This document shows positions 26,270-34,685 of a DNA stretch of 52,977 bases, one piece after another. The first letter of the stretch is position 1; the number at the start of each line of letters is the position of its first letter. This DNA comes from Halomonas organivorans (lineage in GTDB: Bacteria; Pseudomonadota; Gammaproteobacteria; Pseudomonadales; Halomonadaceae): contig NZ_JACHXM010000026.1 in the NCBI RefSeq assembly GCF_014192055.1, positions 1 to 52,977 of the forward strand. Reading direction: 5' to 3'. The notes below the pieces were generated by a model, which worked only from the letters and a program-made list of their open reading frames with translations, was not told where the DNA came from and made no database searches. A program made the position numbers and the translations under genes.

Positions 26270-26953
26270 TCACTCCTTGGCGGCGGTCCGGCGCAGCATC
26301 GGGCCGGTGGGGTAGGCGCAGGCGGCCTCCTGATGGCTGGGGTCGTTCACTCGTCTTGATACCGGAAAAGCGCCCAACAGTTCCCCATGGGCCGGCGTCA
26401 GCAGATCATTCAGGTCTTCCACGGGCGTCGTGGGGTCCAGCCAGCGGTCGACGGCCGCGACCGGAATCGTCGCCGGCAGTCGGTCGGTGAGCGGCGCCAG
26501 CAGGTCGTTGGCAGGGACCGTGATCAACGCCAGGGAGTCGTGGTAGCGGGTCAGGGTGGTGTGAAAGCGGCACCACAGGCCGGCGAGCAGCAACGGGCCT
26601 CGATCGACGCGGGTCACCAGGAAGGGCTGCTTGGCCCTTGGCTGGGGTTTCCAGACGTAGACACCACCCGCCGGTACCAGGCAGCGCCGGGCGGCGAAGG
26701 CTTCGCGGAACATCGGGCGCGAGGCGAGCGATTCGGCCCGGGCGCAGTGGGGCGCACGGTCGAGCACGTCCAGCCAGGGAGGGGTCAGGCCCCAGAAGGC
26801 ATGGCACATCCTGGGGCGGCCGGCCTCGAGGCGAATCATCGACAGCGGGCGGCGCGGGGCCAGGTTGACGCCGGTGATCGGCGTATCGTCCGCGATCAGG
26901 CCGGGCAGCAGGCGTTCGAGGTCGAGGGGCGGAATATAGAGACGACCGGCCAT
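26270..26953 (-). CDS. SRAP/YedK-family protein lacking the active-site residues
   Basis: A 227-residue homologue of the SOS response-associated peptidase (SRAP, HMCES/YedK) family, recognisable from LAPRRP, FWGLTPPW, the CARAES...MFREAFAARRCLVPAGGVYVWK block and the final PVSRRVND. Active family members form a covalent link to abasic sites in single-stranded DNA through Cys2. Here Cys2 is Ala2, the conserved Asn of the NARAE motif is Cys70, the catalytic Glu is Val100 and the His of the HDRxP motif is Thr156. It is thus probably a pseudoenzyme. GGAGG precedes the ATG at 26953. It is the first gene of an operon with the M16 protease; the functional link is unknown. Confidence 0.82.
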   Translation of the reverse strand: MAGRLYIPPLDLERLLPGLIADDTPITGVNLAPRRPLSMIRLEAGRPRMCHAFWGLTPPWLDVLDRAPHCARAESLASRPMFREAFAARRCLVPAGGVYVWKPQPRAKQPFLVTRVDRGPLLLAGLWCRFHTTLTRYHDSLALITVPANDLLAPLTDRLPATIPVAAVDRWLDPTTPVEDLNDLLTPAHGELLGAFPVSRRVNDPSHQEAACAYPTGPMLRRTAAKE

Positions 26954-27057
26954 GGAACCTCCGCAGACTGGGGGCGTCAGGGTAACCAAGACGCCCCGGA
27001 GAAGAAAGCTTGCCGGTGGCGGGCTTGCGTTGGTCCGCAGGCACGATATGCTAGCGG

Positions 27058-27068
27058 AAACAGTGTTT
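27058..27068. promoter_or_regulatory. Palindrome upstream of the TetR gene, candidate operator
   Basis: AAACA-G-TGTTT is an exact 11-bp palindrome, 70 bases before the regulator start, in an otherwise GC-rich spacer. Placement fits an autoregulatory TetR operator between the divergent SRAP and TetR genes. Evidence is position and symmetry only. Confidence 0.4.
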
Positions 27069-27137
27069 TCATATGAGATCGTCGCCGGTGTCCGCCCGTT
27101 GGGGGTGCCGCGCTCTCCCCGGCTCGCGAGGAAGTCG

Positions 27138-27755
27138 ATGGCTCGTCCCAGACAGCATGCTCCAGAAGCCCTTCATGCCCAGGTGATGGCCGCCTGCGAT
27201 GCCTGGTTGCAGGAGCAGCCGGTCCATACGCTGTCGCTGCGCTCCCTGGCGCGGGAAGTGGGGTGTGCCCCCAGCACGCTGCTCAAGCTCTACGGCAGTT
27301 TCGGCAACCTGCTTCAGCACGTGAACATCGAATCCCTGGCCCGGCTGCGTACCGCCATCGATCCGCTGCTCGAGGAATCGACGCCCGAGGCGAGGCTCAA
27401 GGCGCTGGCTCGGGCCTATTGGGAATTTGCCCGCCGCGAGCCGTTTCGCTGGCAGCTGCTGTTCGATTACCCGCTGGCCCAGGAGGGCGAGCTGGATCAG
27501 CGCCAGAGCGACATGATCGAGGCCTTGTTCCTGCGCGTCGAAACCACCCTGAAGGAGTATCAGCCGGCGCTCGACGACCTGGAGGCGCGGCGTCTGGGGC
27601 GCACCCTCTGGGGGAGCGTGCACGGGCTGGTGCAGTTGGGACTCAACGAGCGCCTGGGTTACTGGCAGAGCGAGCCGCTGGAGGTGGGTGAGCTGCTCGA
27701 CCAACTGCTGTCGACCCTGCTGGCGGGGCTGAGAGCGAGGTCCGGCGACTCTTGA
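27138..27755 (+). CDS. TetR/AcrR-family transcriptional regulator
   Basis: A 205-residue regulator. Residues 10-55 hold the helix-turn-helix (LSLRSLAREVGCAPSTLLKLYGSFGNLLQHV), and the C-terminal part (YWEFARREPFRWQLLFDYP, LWGSVHGLVQLGL) resembles the WHG-type TetR ligand-binding domain, in which Trp, His and Gly line the ligand pocket. The start at 27138 has AGGA upstream; the longer in-frame sequence from 26952 crosses the putative operator. Its stop overlaps the start of the acyltransferase gene by 4 bases (TTGA), which suggests that it controls membrane lipid synthesis. That target is inference. Confidence 0.85.
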   Translation: MARPRQHAPEALHAQVMAACDAWLQEQPVHTLSLRSLAREVGCAPSTLLKLYGSFGNLLQHVNIESLARLRTAIDPLLEESTPEARLKALARAYWEFARREPFRWQLLFDYPLAQEGELDQRQSDMIEALFLRVETTLKEYQPALDDLEARRLGRTLWGSVHGLVQLGLNERLGYWQSEPLEVGELLDQLLSTLLAGLRARSGDS

Positions 27756-28462
27756 CGGATCTGCTCGCCTGGGGCGCGCCGACCCTGCTGGCGCTGGCCG
27801 CCCTGGGGTGGTGGCTGCGCTCGCCGCGCCGGGTGCTGCGGCGGCTGGTGTTCCTGATCATTCATCTGCTTTACCGGCTGCGTTTCCGTGGCCGCCGCCA
27901 CATTCCCGCCCATGGCCCCGCCCTGGTGGTATGCAACCATGTCAGTTTCGTCGATGCCCTGGTCGTGGGTGGTGCCAGCCCGCGCCCGCTGCGCTTCTTG
28001 ATGGATCGGCCGATCTACGAGTCGCCCTGGCTGCACTGGCTGTTCAAGCTGGTCGGGGCGATTCCGGTGGATTCCGAGCGTCGCGATCCCGGTGGGCTGC
28101 GCCGTGCGCTGGGGCAAGTCAGCCAGGCGCTGCGCGCCGGCGAGGTGGTGATGCTGTTCCCCGAAGGGCGGCTGACCACGGACGGCGAGGTTCAGCGCTT
28201 CCGTCGAGGCCTGGAACTGATCCTGGCGCGCGATCCGGTGCCGGTCGTGCCGGCAGGTCTGGCCGGCCTGTGGGGCTCATGGACGTCGCACTGTGGCGGC
28301 CGGGCGCTGTCCAAGCGGCCGCGACGCTTCCGTGCCCGAGTGGCGCTGTATTTTGGTGAACCGCTGCCCGCTGGATCGGCCGAGCGCCCTCGGGTGGAAG
28401 CACGGGTTCGGGAATTGAAAGCCGAGGCCGACGCCTGGGTGAGCCATCGGTCAGCGCGCTGA
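27752..28462 (+). CDS. PlsC-type lysophospholipid (1-acylglycerol-3-phosphate) acyltransferase
   Basis: A 236-residue membrane-associated acyltransferase. An N-terminal hydrophobic helix (residues 5-25) anchors it; the NHVSFVDAL box carries the catalytic His-x4-Asp pair, and FPEGRLTTDG is the acyl-acceptor box, with a final VVPAGLAGLWGS block. It should transfer an acyl chain to lysophosphatidic acid or a related lysolipid at the inner membrane. The start is TTG at 27752, overlapping the TetR stop by 4 bases. The genus may have another, main plsC; whether this copy is essential cannot be told. Confidence 0.88.
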   Translation: MTDLLAWGAPTLLALAALGWWLRSPRRVLRRLVFLIIHLLYRLRFRGRRHIPAHGPALVVCNHVSFVDALVVGGASPRPLRFLMDRPIYESPWLHWLFKLVGAIPVDSERRDPGGLRRALGQVSQALRAGEVVMLFPEGRLTTDGEVQRFRRGLELILARDPVPVVPAGLAGLWGSWTSHCGGRALSKRPRRFRARVALYFGEPLPAGSAERPRVEARVRELKAEADAWVSHRSAR

Positions 28463-28463
28463 A

Positions 28464-29750
28464 TCAGGCCTGGGCTGCCTCCGGTCGACGCACGGCCTGC
28501 CAGCAGCGTGCCGAGGTGATCAGGTTGTCGCGCACCTCGAGGATCTCCATGCGCACGGGGCCGATCTGCAGGCAGGCCGGTCCGTCGGGGAAGGATTCCA
28601 GGTGTTCGAGGATCAGGCCGTTGAGGGTCTTGGGGCCGTCGGTGGGCAGCTGCCAGCCCAGCGACTTGTTGATGTCGCGAATGTTGGCGGTGCCGTCGAT
28701 GACGTGGCTACCGTCCTCCTGCAGGTGGATCTCCTGGTCCTGGCCGGCCACGTCGGTGGTGAACTCGCCGACGATCTCCTCGAGGATGTCCTCCAGGGTC
28801 ACCAGGCCTTCCACGTCGCCGTACTCGTCCACCACGATGCCGATACGCCGCTTCTGTTTCTGGAAGTTGAGCAGTTGGGTGTGCAGCGGCGTCGACTCGG
28901 GGATGAAGTAGGGTTCGCGGGCCTCCTGGACGATGGCTGCCTTGGTGACCTCGCCGCGGGACAGGAAGCGCGCCGCGTTGCGCAGGTGAAGCATGCCGAT
29001 GATGTTGTTGATATCGCCCTTGTAGACCGGTAGCCGGGTGTGCTGGCTGGTGCGAATCTGCGTCAGGATGTCATCCAGGGCGTCGTCGAGGTCGATGCCT
29101 ACCACTTCGTGGCGAGGCACCATGATGTCGTTCACCGTGACGTTCTCGAGATCGAGGATCGACACCAGCATGGCCTGGTGGCGGCGAGGGATCAGCGGCC
29201 CCGCCTCGTGGACCACGGTGCGCAGCTCGTCGCGGGTCAGGTTGTCGCCGCCGGCTTCCAGGGTCTTGACCCCGAGCAGGCGCAGCAGGCCGTTGGAGAT
29301 GGCATTGACCATCCACACCAGCGGATAGAGCAGCTTGAGCAGCGGCTCCAGGATTCGCGAGGCGGGGTAGGCGATACGCTCCGGCTTCACCGCGGCATAG
29401 GTCTTGGGGGTGACTTCGGCGAAGATCAGGATGGTGATGGTCAGCAGGCTGGTCGCCACCGCCGGTCCGGTCACCTCGCCGAAGAAGTGGATGGCGATGA
29501 TGGTGGCGATCGAGGCCGCGAGGTTGTTGACGAAGTTGTTGCCGATCAGGATGACGCCGATCAGCCGATCGGGGCGGCCCAGCAGGCGCATCACCCGCTG
29601 GGCTCGGCCCTCGCCCTCGCCGGCCCGGTGGCTCAGTCGGTAGCGGTTGATCGACATCATGCCGGTCTCGGAGCTCGAGAAGAAGGCAGAGAGGCAGATG
29701 AGCAGCAGCAGCAGGCTAAACAGCAATCCCAGAGGGAAGTCGTCGCTCAA
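28464..29750 (-). CDS. corB: CNNM/CorB-type transporter (DUF21, CBS pair, CorC_HlyC domains)
   Basis: A 428-residue inner-membrane protein. Residues 1-190 form the DUF21/CNNM transmembrane domain with the SSETGMMSINRYRL motif near the start; 200-330 contain two CBS repeats (NDIMVPRHEVVGID, GIVVDEYGDVEGLVTLEDI); 340-420 form the CorC_HlyC domain. The family mediates Mg2+ efflux or Mg2+ homeostasis, with ATP-Mg sensed by the CBS pair. The start codon is TTG at 29750. In E. coli the same gene (yfjD/corB) follows ypjD next to ffh, and that order is kept here. Confidence 0.9.
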   Translation of the reverse strand: MSDDFPLGLLFSLLLLLICLSAFFSSSETGMMSINRYRLSHRAGEGEGRAQRVMRLLGRPDRLIGVILIGNNFVNNLAASIATIIAIHFFGEVTGPAVATSLLTITILIFAEVTPKTYAAVKPERIAYPASRILEPLLKLLYPLVWMVNAISNGLLRLLGVKTLEAGGDNLTRDELRTVVHEAGPLIPRRHQAMLVSILDLENVTVNDIMVPRHEVVGIDLDDALDDILTQIRTSQHTRLPVYKGDINNIIGMLHLRNAARFLSRGEVTKAAIVQEAREPYFIPESTPLHTQLLNFQKQKRRIGIVVDEYGDVEGLVTLEDILEEIVGEFTTDVAGQDQEIHLQEDGSHVIDGTANIRDINKSLGWQLPTDGPKTLNGLILEHLESFPDGPACLQIGPVRMEILEVRDNLITSARCWQAVRRPEAAQA

Positions 29751-29808
29751 GTCGAAGGATCCTCAATCGCGTATCAGGCTTGAGTTGTAGGGATGGGGCA
29801 CCCCGGTG

Positions 29809-30609
29809 TCAAGGACGGGCCAGCAGCACCTCGAGCACGAACTTGCTGCCGAAGTAGGCCAGCAGCAGCATCATGTAGCCGCCCAGCGTCCAGCGCACCG
29901 CACGCATGCCGCGCCATCCCAGGCGATGATGCCCGACCAGCAGGGCGGCGAAGATCACCCACGCGGCCAGTGACAGCACCGTCTTGTGCACCAGGTGCTG
30001 GGCGAACATGTTGTCGACGAACACGAAGCCGCTGGCAATGGCCAGGGTCAGCAGGATCATGCCGGCCCAGATCAGTTCGAACAGCACCCGCTCCATGGTG
30101 GTCAGCGGCGGCAGCGACTGGACCACGCCGCGAATATGGTGATGGCGCAGGGCCTGGTTCTGCACGCCGAGCAGGATCGCCTGTACGGCGGCGATCGCCA
30201 GCAGGGCGAAGGCCAGCGCCGAGCTGAGGGCATGCAGGGCGATGCCCGGCGTCATGCCCGAGGCCTTCTCGGGGCTCGGCCATTCGACGGCCAGCAGCAG
30301 CACCACGCCGGCCAGCGGGAAGAGGCCGGTAGCGACGTTGAGTACCGGCTTGAACAGGCTGACCACCAGCAGCACCAGCACTGCCAGGGCCCCGGCCAGC
30401 ACCACGCTGGTGGAAAAGCCGGGCAGCAGCGAGTCTCCCTTGTCGAGCAGGCCCACGGCGAGCGGCAGGTGACAAAGCAGACCCAGCGTGCCGAAGCCTC
30501 GTACCAGCGCATTGCGTGGCGGTACACGACGTGCCAGCGCCAAGGCCTGCCAGGAGGCCGCCGCGACATAGAGAATGAAAGCCATTAGGGCTAGGGGGAG
30601 CGCTTGCAT
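29809..30609 (-). CDS. ypjD: Inner membrane protein YpjD, CcsA-like
   Basis: A 266-residue protein with eight hydrophobic segments that fits the CcsA/cytochrome c assembly superfamily. Conserved features include ALHALSSALAFALLAIAAVQA near residue 125, LPPLTTMERVLFELIWAGM near 170, and NMFAQHLVHKTVLSLAAW near 202, with His residues that in true CcsA handle haem. E. coli YpjD is tied to magnesium homeostasis together with the CorB-type neighbour, rather than to cytochrome maturation. It diverges from ffh. Confidence 0.85.
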   Translation of the reverse strand: MQALPLALMAFILYVAAASWQALALARRVPPRNALVRGFGTLGLLCHLPLAVGLLDKGDSLLPGFSTSVVLAGALAVLVLLVVSLFKPVLNVATGLFPLAGVVLLLAVEWPSPEKASGMTPGIALHALSSALAFALLAIAAVQAILLGVQNQALRHHHIRGVVQSLPPLTTMERVLFELIWAGMILLTLAIASGFVFVDNMFAQHLVHKTVLSLAAWVIFAALLVGHHRLGWRGMRAVRWTLGGYMMLLLAYFGSKFVLEVLLARP

Positions 30610-30712
30610 CGATGGCTATCCGTGCGCCTTTGCCAGCGTGTGACGGTAAGGAATGGAGCCGTCACTATACCGAATCCTCCTTGCCCCGCCCAGCCGGGCG
30701 AGCGCGACGCCA

Positions 30713-30741
30713 TGGAGACTCGTCGCCACAAGGCGTATAAT
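30713..30741 (+). promoter_or_regulatory. Candidate ffh promoter
   Basis: A perfect TATAAT at 30736-30741 lies 17 bases after TGGAGA (30713-30718), a weak -35 box. The ffh start is about 87 bases downstream. No RNA gene is visible in the 218 bases between ypjD and ffh. Confidence 0.55.
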
Positions 30742-30827
30742 TTTGCCCCATTGCAGGAAAAGCCCCTTCTCCCCATCGATGCGGAGATGTCGAGAGGCTT
30801 TCCAGGCCAGCGCACGCGGAGAGGCCC

Positions 30828-32228
30828 ATGTTCCAGAATCTCAGTGATCGTCTGTCGCAGACGCTCAAGTCGATCAAGGGTCAGGCTCGCCTGACCGAAG
30901 ACAATGTCAAGGATACCCTGCGCGAGGTGCGCCGGGCGCTGCTGGAGGCCGACGTGGCCCTGCCGGTGGTCAAGGCCTTCATCGACCGGGTGCGCGAGCG
31001 CGCCGTGGGTCAGGAGGTGTCGAAGAGCCTTTCTCCCGGGCAGCAGTTCGTCAAGATCGTCCAGCAGGAACTCGAGGCGATCATGGGCGAGGCCAACGAA
31101 GGCCTGACGCTCAAGAGTCGCCCGGCGGTGGTGCTGATGGCCGGCCTGCAAGGCGCGGGCAAGACCACTTCCGTGGCCAAGCTGGCGCGCTATCTGCGCG
31201 AGCGCGAGAAGAAGAAAGTGCTGGTGGTATCAGCTGACGTCTACCGCCCGGCGGCCATCGACCAGCTCGAGACGCTAGCCAAGGAGGTCGAGGTCGACTT
31301 CTTCCCGTCGAGCAGCGACCAGCAGCCGGTGGCCATCGCCGAGGCGGCGATAAAGCACGCCAAGATCCAGTTCCACGACGTAGTGCTGGTCGACACCGCC
31401 GGCCGGCTGGCCATCGACGAAGCGATGATGGCCGAAATCCAGGCCCTCAACGCCGCGGTGTCGCCGGACGAGACGCTGTTCGTGGTCGATGCCATGACCG
31501 GCCAGGATGCGGCCAACACTGCCAAGGCCTTCCACGAGGCGCTGCCGCTGACCGGGGTGATCCTGACCAAGGCCGACGGCGATGCCCGCGGCGGGGCGGC
31601 GCTGTCCGTGCGCCACATCACCGGCAAGCCGATCAAGTTCATGGGCGTGGGCGAGAAGGTCGATGCCCTGGAGCCCTTCCATCCCGACCGGGTGGCCTCG
31701 CGCATCCTGGGCATGGGCGACGTGCTGTCGCTGATCGAGGAGGCCGAGCGCACCGTCGACAAGGGCAAGGCCGAGAAGCTGGCCAAGAAGGTCAAGAAAG
31801 GCGACGGCTTCGATCTCGAGGATTTCCGTGACCAGCTCCAGCAGCTCAAGAAGATGGGCGGCATGGGCGGCCTGCTCGGCAAGCTGCCCGGCATGGGGCA
31901 GATGGCCGAGATGGCCCAGGGCCCCGGCCCGGAGAAGGAGATGGGCAAGCTCGAGGCGCTGATCAACTCCATGACGCCCCAGGAGCGCCGCAAGCCCGAC
32001 ATCATCAATGGCTCTCGCAAGCGCCGCATCGCTGCCGGCGCCGGCTTGCAGGTGCCCGATCTCAATCGCTTGCTCAAGCAGCACAAGCAGATGCAGAAGA
32101 TGATGAAGAAGGCCGGCAAGAAGGGCGGCATGCAGAAGATGATGCGCGGCATGTCCGGCATGATGGGCGGCGGCGGCCCGGGAGGACCGGGCGGCATGGG
32201 CGGTCCCGGCGGGATGCCGTGGCGCTGA
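30828..32228 (+). CDS. ffh: Signal recognition particle protein Ffh (SRP54)
   Basis: A 466-residue GTPase. N domain 1-95; G domain with GLQGAGKTT (106-114), DTAGR and TKADGDARGG motifs; a Met-rich M domain from about 325, ending in a Gly/Met-rich tail (GMSGMMGGGGPGG type). Bound to 4.5S RNA it recognises signal sequences of nascent membrane proteins and delivers the ribosome to FtsY. It stands at the head of its own transcript, before rpsP, as in E. coli. Confidence 0.97.
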   Translation: MFQNLSDRLSQTLKSIKGQARLTEDNVKDTLREVRRALLEADVALPVVKAFIDRVRERAVGQEVSKSLSPGQQFVKIVQQELEAIMGEANEGLTLKSRPAVVLMAGLQGAGKTTSVAKLARYLREREKKKVLVVSADVYRPAAIDQLETLAKEVEVDFFPSSSDQQPVAIAEAAIKHAKIQFHDVVLVDTAGRLAIDEAMMAEIQALNAAVSPDETLFVVDAMTGQDAANTAKAFHEALPLTGVILTKADGDARGGAALSVRHITGKPIKFMGVGEKVDALEPFHPDRVASRILGMGDVLSLIEEAERTVDKGKAEKLAKKVKKGDGFDLEDFRDQLQQLKKMGGMGGLLGKLPGMGQMAEMAQGPGPEKEMGKLEALINSMTPQERRKPDIINGSRKRRIAAGAGLQVPDLNRLLKQHKQMQKMMKKAGKKGGMQKMMRGMSGMMGGGGPGGPGGMGGPGGMPWR

Positions 32229-32254
32229 GCCGCCGGCGCCGCCAGCTAAAAAGG

Positions 32255-32283
32255 TTTCCAAGCCGGGGAGATTTCCGTAGAAT
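32255..32283 (+). promoter_or_regulatory. Candidate promoter of rpsP-rimM-trmD-rplS
   Basis: TTTCCA (32255-32260) and TAGAAT (32278-32283) are 17 bases apart. The leader to rpsP would be about 150 bases long and contains a hairpin near 32377-32407, so leader control of this ribosomal operon is possible. Consensus-based prediction. Confidence 0.55.
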
Positions 32284-32437
32284 GCGGCGTCTTCACTGGC
32301 AGGCCTGCGATTCATCGCGGGCATCGTCGTGACCGAACACCCCGGCGGCACGCCCACCGGCGTGCGGTCGAACCGATTGTCGAGGGCTTCGCTCCCGACC
32401 GACAACCTCCGTAACTCAACCGAAGGACAGTCAACGC

Positions 32438-32686
32438 ATGGTTACCATTCGTCTGGCACGTGGTGGCGCCAAGAAGCGTCCCTTCTACCACCTGACCGTG
32501 ACCGATTCTCGCAAGTCTCGCGACGGTCGTTTCATCGAACGCCTCGGCTTCTTCAACCCGGTGGCCCGTGGCCAGGAAGAGCGTCTGCGCGTCGACCTCG
32601 AGCGCATCCAGCACTGGCAGGACCAGGGCGCCCAGCTTTCCGGCCGTGTCGCCGAGCTGGTCAAGGAAGCCCGCAAGCAGGCCTGA
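32438..32686 (+). CDS. rpsP: 30S ribosomal protein S16
   Basis: An 82-residue protein with the S16 signatures MVTIRLARGGAKKRPFYHLTV and FIERLGFFNP. It is required for assembly of the 30S subunit, binding 16S rRNA in the 5' domain. AAGGA lies 10 bases before the start. First gene of rpsP-rimM-trmD-rplS, with 37 bases to rimM. Confidence 0.98.
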   Translation: MVTIRLARGGAKKRPFYHLTVTDSRKSRDGRFIERLGFFNPVARGQEERLRVDLERIQHWQDQGAQLSGRVAELVKEARKQA

Positions 32687-32723
32687 TCGGCCTGTTGCCC
32701 CGAATGTCTGAGGCAGGATCGCG

Positions 32724-33275
32724 ATGAGCGCAGGCGTCGAGCGCAGCCCGGCCGACGAACACGTAGTGCTGGGCAAGTTGACCAGCCCCTACGGAGTGAA
32801 GGGCTGGCTGAAGGTGTATTCGTACACCAGCCCGATGGAAGGCATCCTCGAGTACGACGAGTGGGTGCTGCGCCATGAGGGGCGCCTGGAACGCTTTCGC
32901 CTTTCCCAGGGGCGCCCGCAGGGCAAGGGCCTGGTGGCTCGCCTGGAAGGCGTCGACGGTCGAGAGCAGGCCGAAGCCCTGGCCGGCGCCGAGGTGCTGC
33001 TGCCGACGGCCGAGCTGCCCGAGCTTGACGGCGACGACGACTTCTACTGGTACCAGCTGGAAGGCCTGCGAGTGGTGACTCGCGAGGGCGTGACGCTGGG
33101 TCAGGTCGACTACCTCTTCGAGACCGGCGCCAACGACGTGCTGGTGGTCAAGGGGCGCGGCGAGGATGCCGTCGACGATCGCGAACGGCTGCTGCCCTTC
33201 CTGCCCGATGAAGTCGTGCTGGAAGTGGATCTCGAGGCCGGCGTGATGACCGTCGACTGGGATCCGGACTTTTGA
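32724..33275 (+). CDS. rimM: Ribosome maturation factor RimM
   Basis: A 183-residue protein with the RimM domain (about 12-95: LGKLTSPYGVKGWLKVYSYT at its start) and a C-terminal PRC-barrel-like domain (about 105-180: DDFYWYQLEGLRVVT, LLPFLPDEVVLEVDL, DWDPDF). It binds S19 and supports maturation of the 30S head. Its stop overlaps the possible TTG start of trmD. Length is typical. Confidence 0.97.
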   Translation: MSAGVERSPADEHVVLGKLTSPYGVKGWLKVYSYTSPMEGILEYDEWVLRHEGRLERFRLSQGRPQGKGLVARLEGVDGREQAEALAGAEVLLPTAELPELDGDDDFYWYQLEGLRVVTREGVTLGQVDYLFETGANDVLVVKGRGEDAVDDRERLLPFLPDEVVLEVDLEAGVMTVDWDPDF

Positions 33276-34054
33276 GTCGCAGCGAAGCCTCCATGTGGGT
33301 CGGCGTGGTATCGCTGTTCCCCGAGATGTTCGAGGCGCTGACCCGTCAGGGCGTGACGGGCAGAGCGGTGGACAAGGGGCACATCGCCCTGGAGTTCTGG
33401 AATCCCCGGGACTACGCCACCGATCGGCATCGCACCGTGGACGATCGCCCCTACGGCGGCGGCCCGGGGATGCTGATGAAGGTCGATACCCTGCGCTCGG
33501 CCATCCACGACGCCCGCGAGCGGGCCGAGGAAGCGACCGGGCAACGTCCGAAAGTGATCTATCTCTCGCCCCAGGGGCGGCAGCTGGATCAGCGCGGCGC
33601 GCAGGAACTGGCGGAAGGCCCTCCCCTGGTGGTGGTGGCCGGACGCTACGAAGGCATCGATGAACGGGTCGTTGAGGCCGACATCGATGAGGAATGGTCG
33701 ATCGGCGACTACGTGCTGAGCGGCGGCGAGCTGCCGGCCATGGTGCTGATCGATGCCGCGGCAAGGCTGGTGCCCGGAGTATTGGGCCACCAGGATTCCG
33801 CGGTCGAGGACTCCTTCAACGACGGACTGCTGGACTGTCCGCACTACACGCGTCCCGAGGTCATCGACGGACGACGAGTGCCGGACGTTCTGCTCAGCGG
33901 CCACCATGGCGCCATTCGGCGCTGGCGGCTCAAGCAGTCCCTGGGGCGGACCTGGCTCAGGCGGCCCGACCTGCTCGAGGGCAGGACGCTGAGCGCCGAG
34001 CAGCAGGCGCTGCTGAAGGAGTTCATCGAGGAGTACGCGCTGGCCACCCGATAG
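33272..34054 (+). CDS. trmD: tRNA (guanine-N1-)-methyltransferase TrmD
   Basis: A SPOUT methyltransferase that methylates G37 of tRNAs with a G36 and so prevents frameshifting. The DDRPYGGGPGMLMK, YLSPQGRQLDQ, VVAGRYEGIDERV and SIGDYVLSGGELPAM blocks build the trefoil knot and the SAM site. Two starts are possible: TTG at 33272 (260 residues, overlapping the rimM stop by 4 bases) or ATG at 33293 (253 residues), which matches the usual MW-I/V-G start of E. coli TrmD. The ATG has a poor ribosome-binding site, so coupling to rimM is likely. Confidence 0.96.
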   Translation: MSRSEASMWVGVVSLFPEMFEALTRQGVTGRAVDKGHIALEFWNPRDYATDRHRTVDDRPYGGGPGMLMKVDTLRSAIHDARERAEEATGQRPKVIYLSPQGRQLDQRGAQELAEGPPLVVVAGRYEGIDERVVEADIDEEWSIGDYVLSGGELPAMVLIDAAARLVPGVLGHQDSAVEDSFNDGLLDCPHYTRPEVIDGRRVPDVLLSGHHGAIRRWRLKQSLGRTWLRRPDLLEGRTLSAEQQALLKEFIEEYALATR

Positions 34055-34211
34055 GCCAGGGCGGAGGTGCAGGACGTGCCCCGAGGGGCGACGGACCTGT
34101 GTCACCAACAGCACTCCCGTGCCTCGACGCGTTCGAGCGCCGGGATCACGATTCGCCGGCCATCCACTGCCGGACCGGCGAGTCAACGTATGTTATCGAG
34201 GAGTTATCGTC

Positions 34212-34568
34212 ATGAGCAGCAAGAACAAGGTGATCCAGGCGCTCGAAGCCGAGCAGATGAGCAAGGAAGTGCCGGAGTTTGCCCCGGGTGACACCGTGAT
34301 CGTCCAGGTCAAGGTCAAGGAAGGCAACCGCGAGCGTCTCCAGGCCTTCGAAGGCGTGGTCATCGGCAAGCGCAACCGCGGCCTGAACTCCGCCTTCACC
34401 GTGCGCAAGATCTCCCACGGTGTCGGCGTCGAGCGGACCTTCCAGACCTACAGCCCGCTGGTCGACTCCATCAGCGTCAAGCGTCGCGGCGACGTGCGCC
34501 AGGCCAAGCTGTACTACCTCCGCGAGCGCAGCGGCAAGTCCGCCCGCATCAAGGAAAAGCTGGCCTGA
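34212..34568 (+). CDS. rplS: 50S ribosomal protein L19
   Basis: A 118-residue protein with the L19 pattern: FAPGDTVIVQVKVKEG, ERLQAFEGVVIGKRN, SFGVG-like ISHGVGVERTFQ and the final RRGDVRQAKLYYLRER. It sits at the subunit interface. The start at 34212 is preceded by GAGGAG; an upstream in-frame extension to 34119 is non-coding leader. The leader of 157 bases after trmD holds a CGCCGG/CCGGCG hairpin near 34153-34182. A terminator follows. Confidence 0.98.
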   Translation: MSSKNKVIQALEAEQMSKEVPEFAPGDTVIVQVKVKEGNRERLQAFEGVVIGKRNRGLNSAFTVRKISHGVGVERTFQTYSPLVDSISVKRRGDVRQAKLYYLRERSGKSARIKEKLA

Positions 34569-34619
34569 GGCAACGCCTCACCGGCCAGTGGTGACGCGGC
34601 TTGTCAGTCCGCGTGACAT

Positions 34620-34656
34620 CGAAACCCCGTCACCGCAGCCGCGGGGCGGGGTTTCG
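34620..34656 (+). terminator. Terminator of the rpsP-rplS operon
   Basis: CGAAACCCCG (34620-34629) pairs with CGGGGTTTCG (34647-34656) around a GC-rich loop, 51 bases past the rplS stop. Six bases of GTCGTT follow, so the T-run is weak. Confidence 0.7.
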
Positions 34657-34685
34657 TCGTTCAGGGATGTCCGAGGAGAGGCGGC

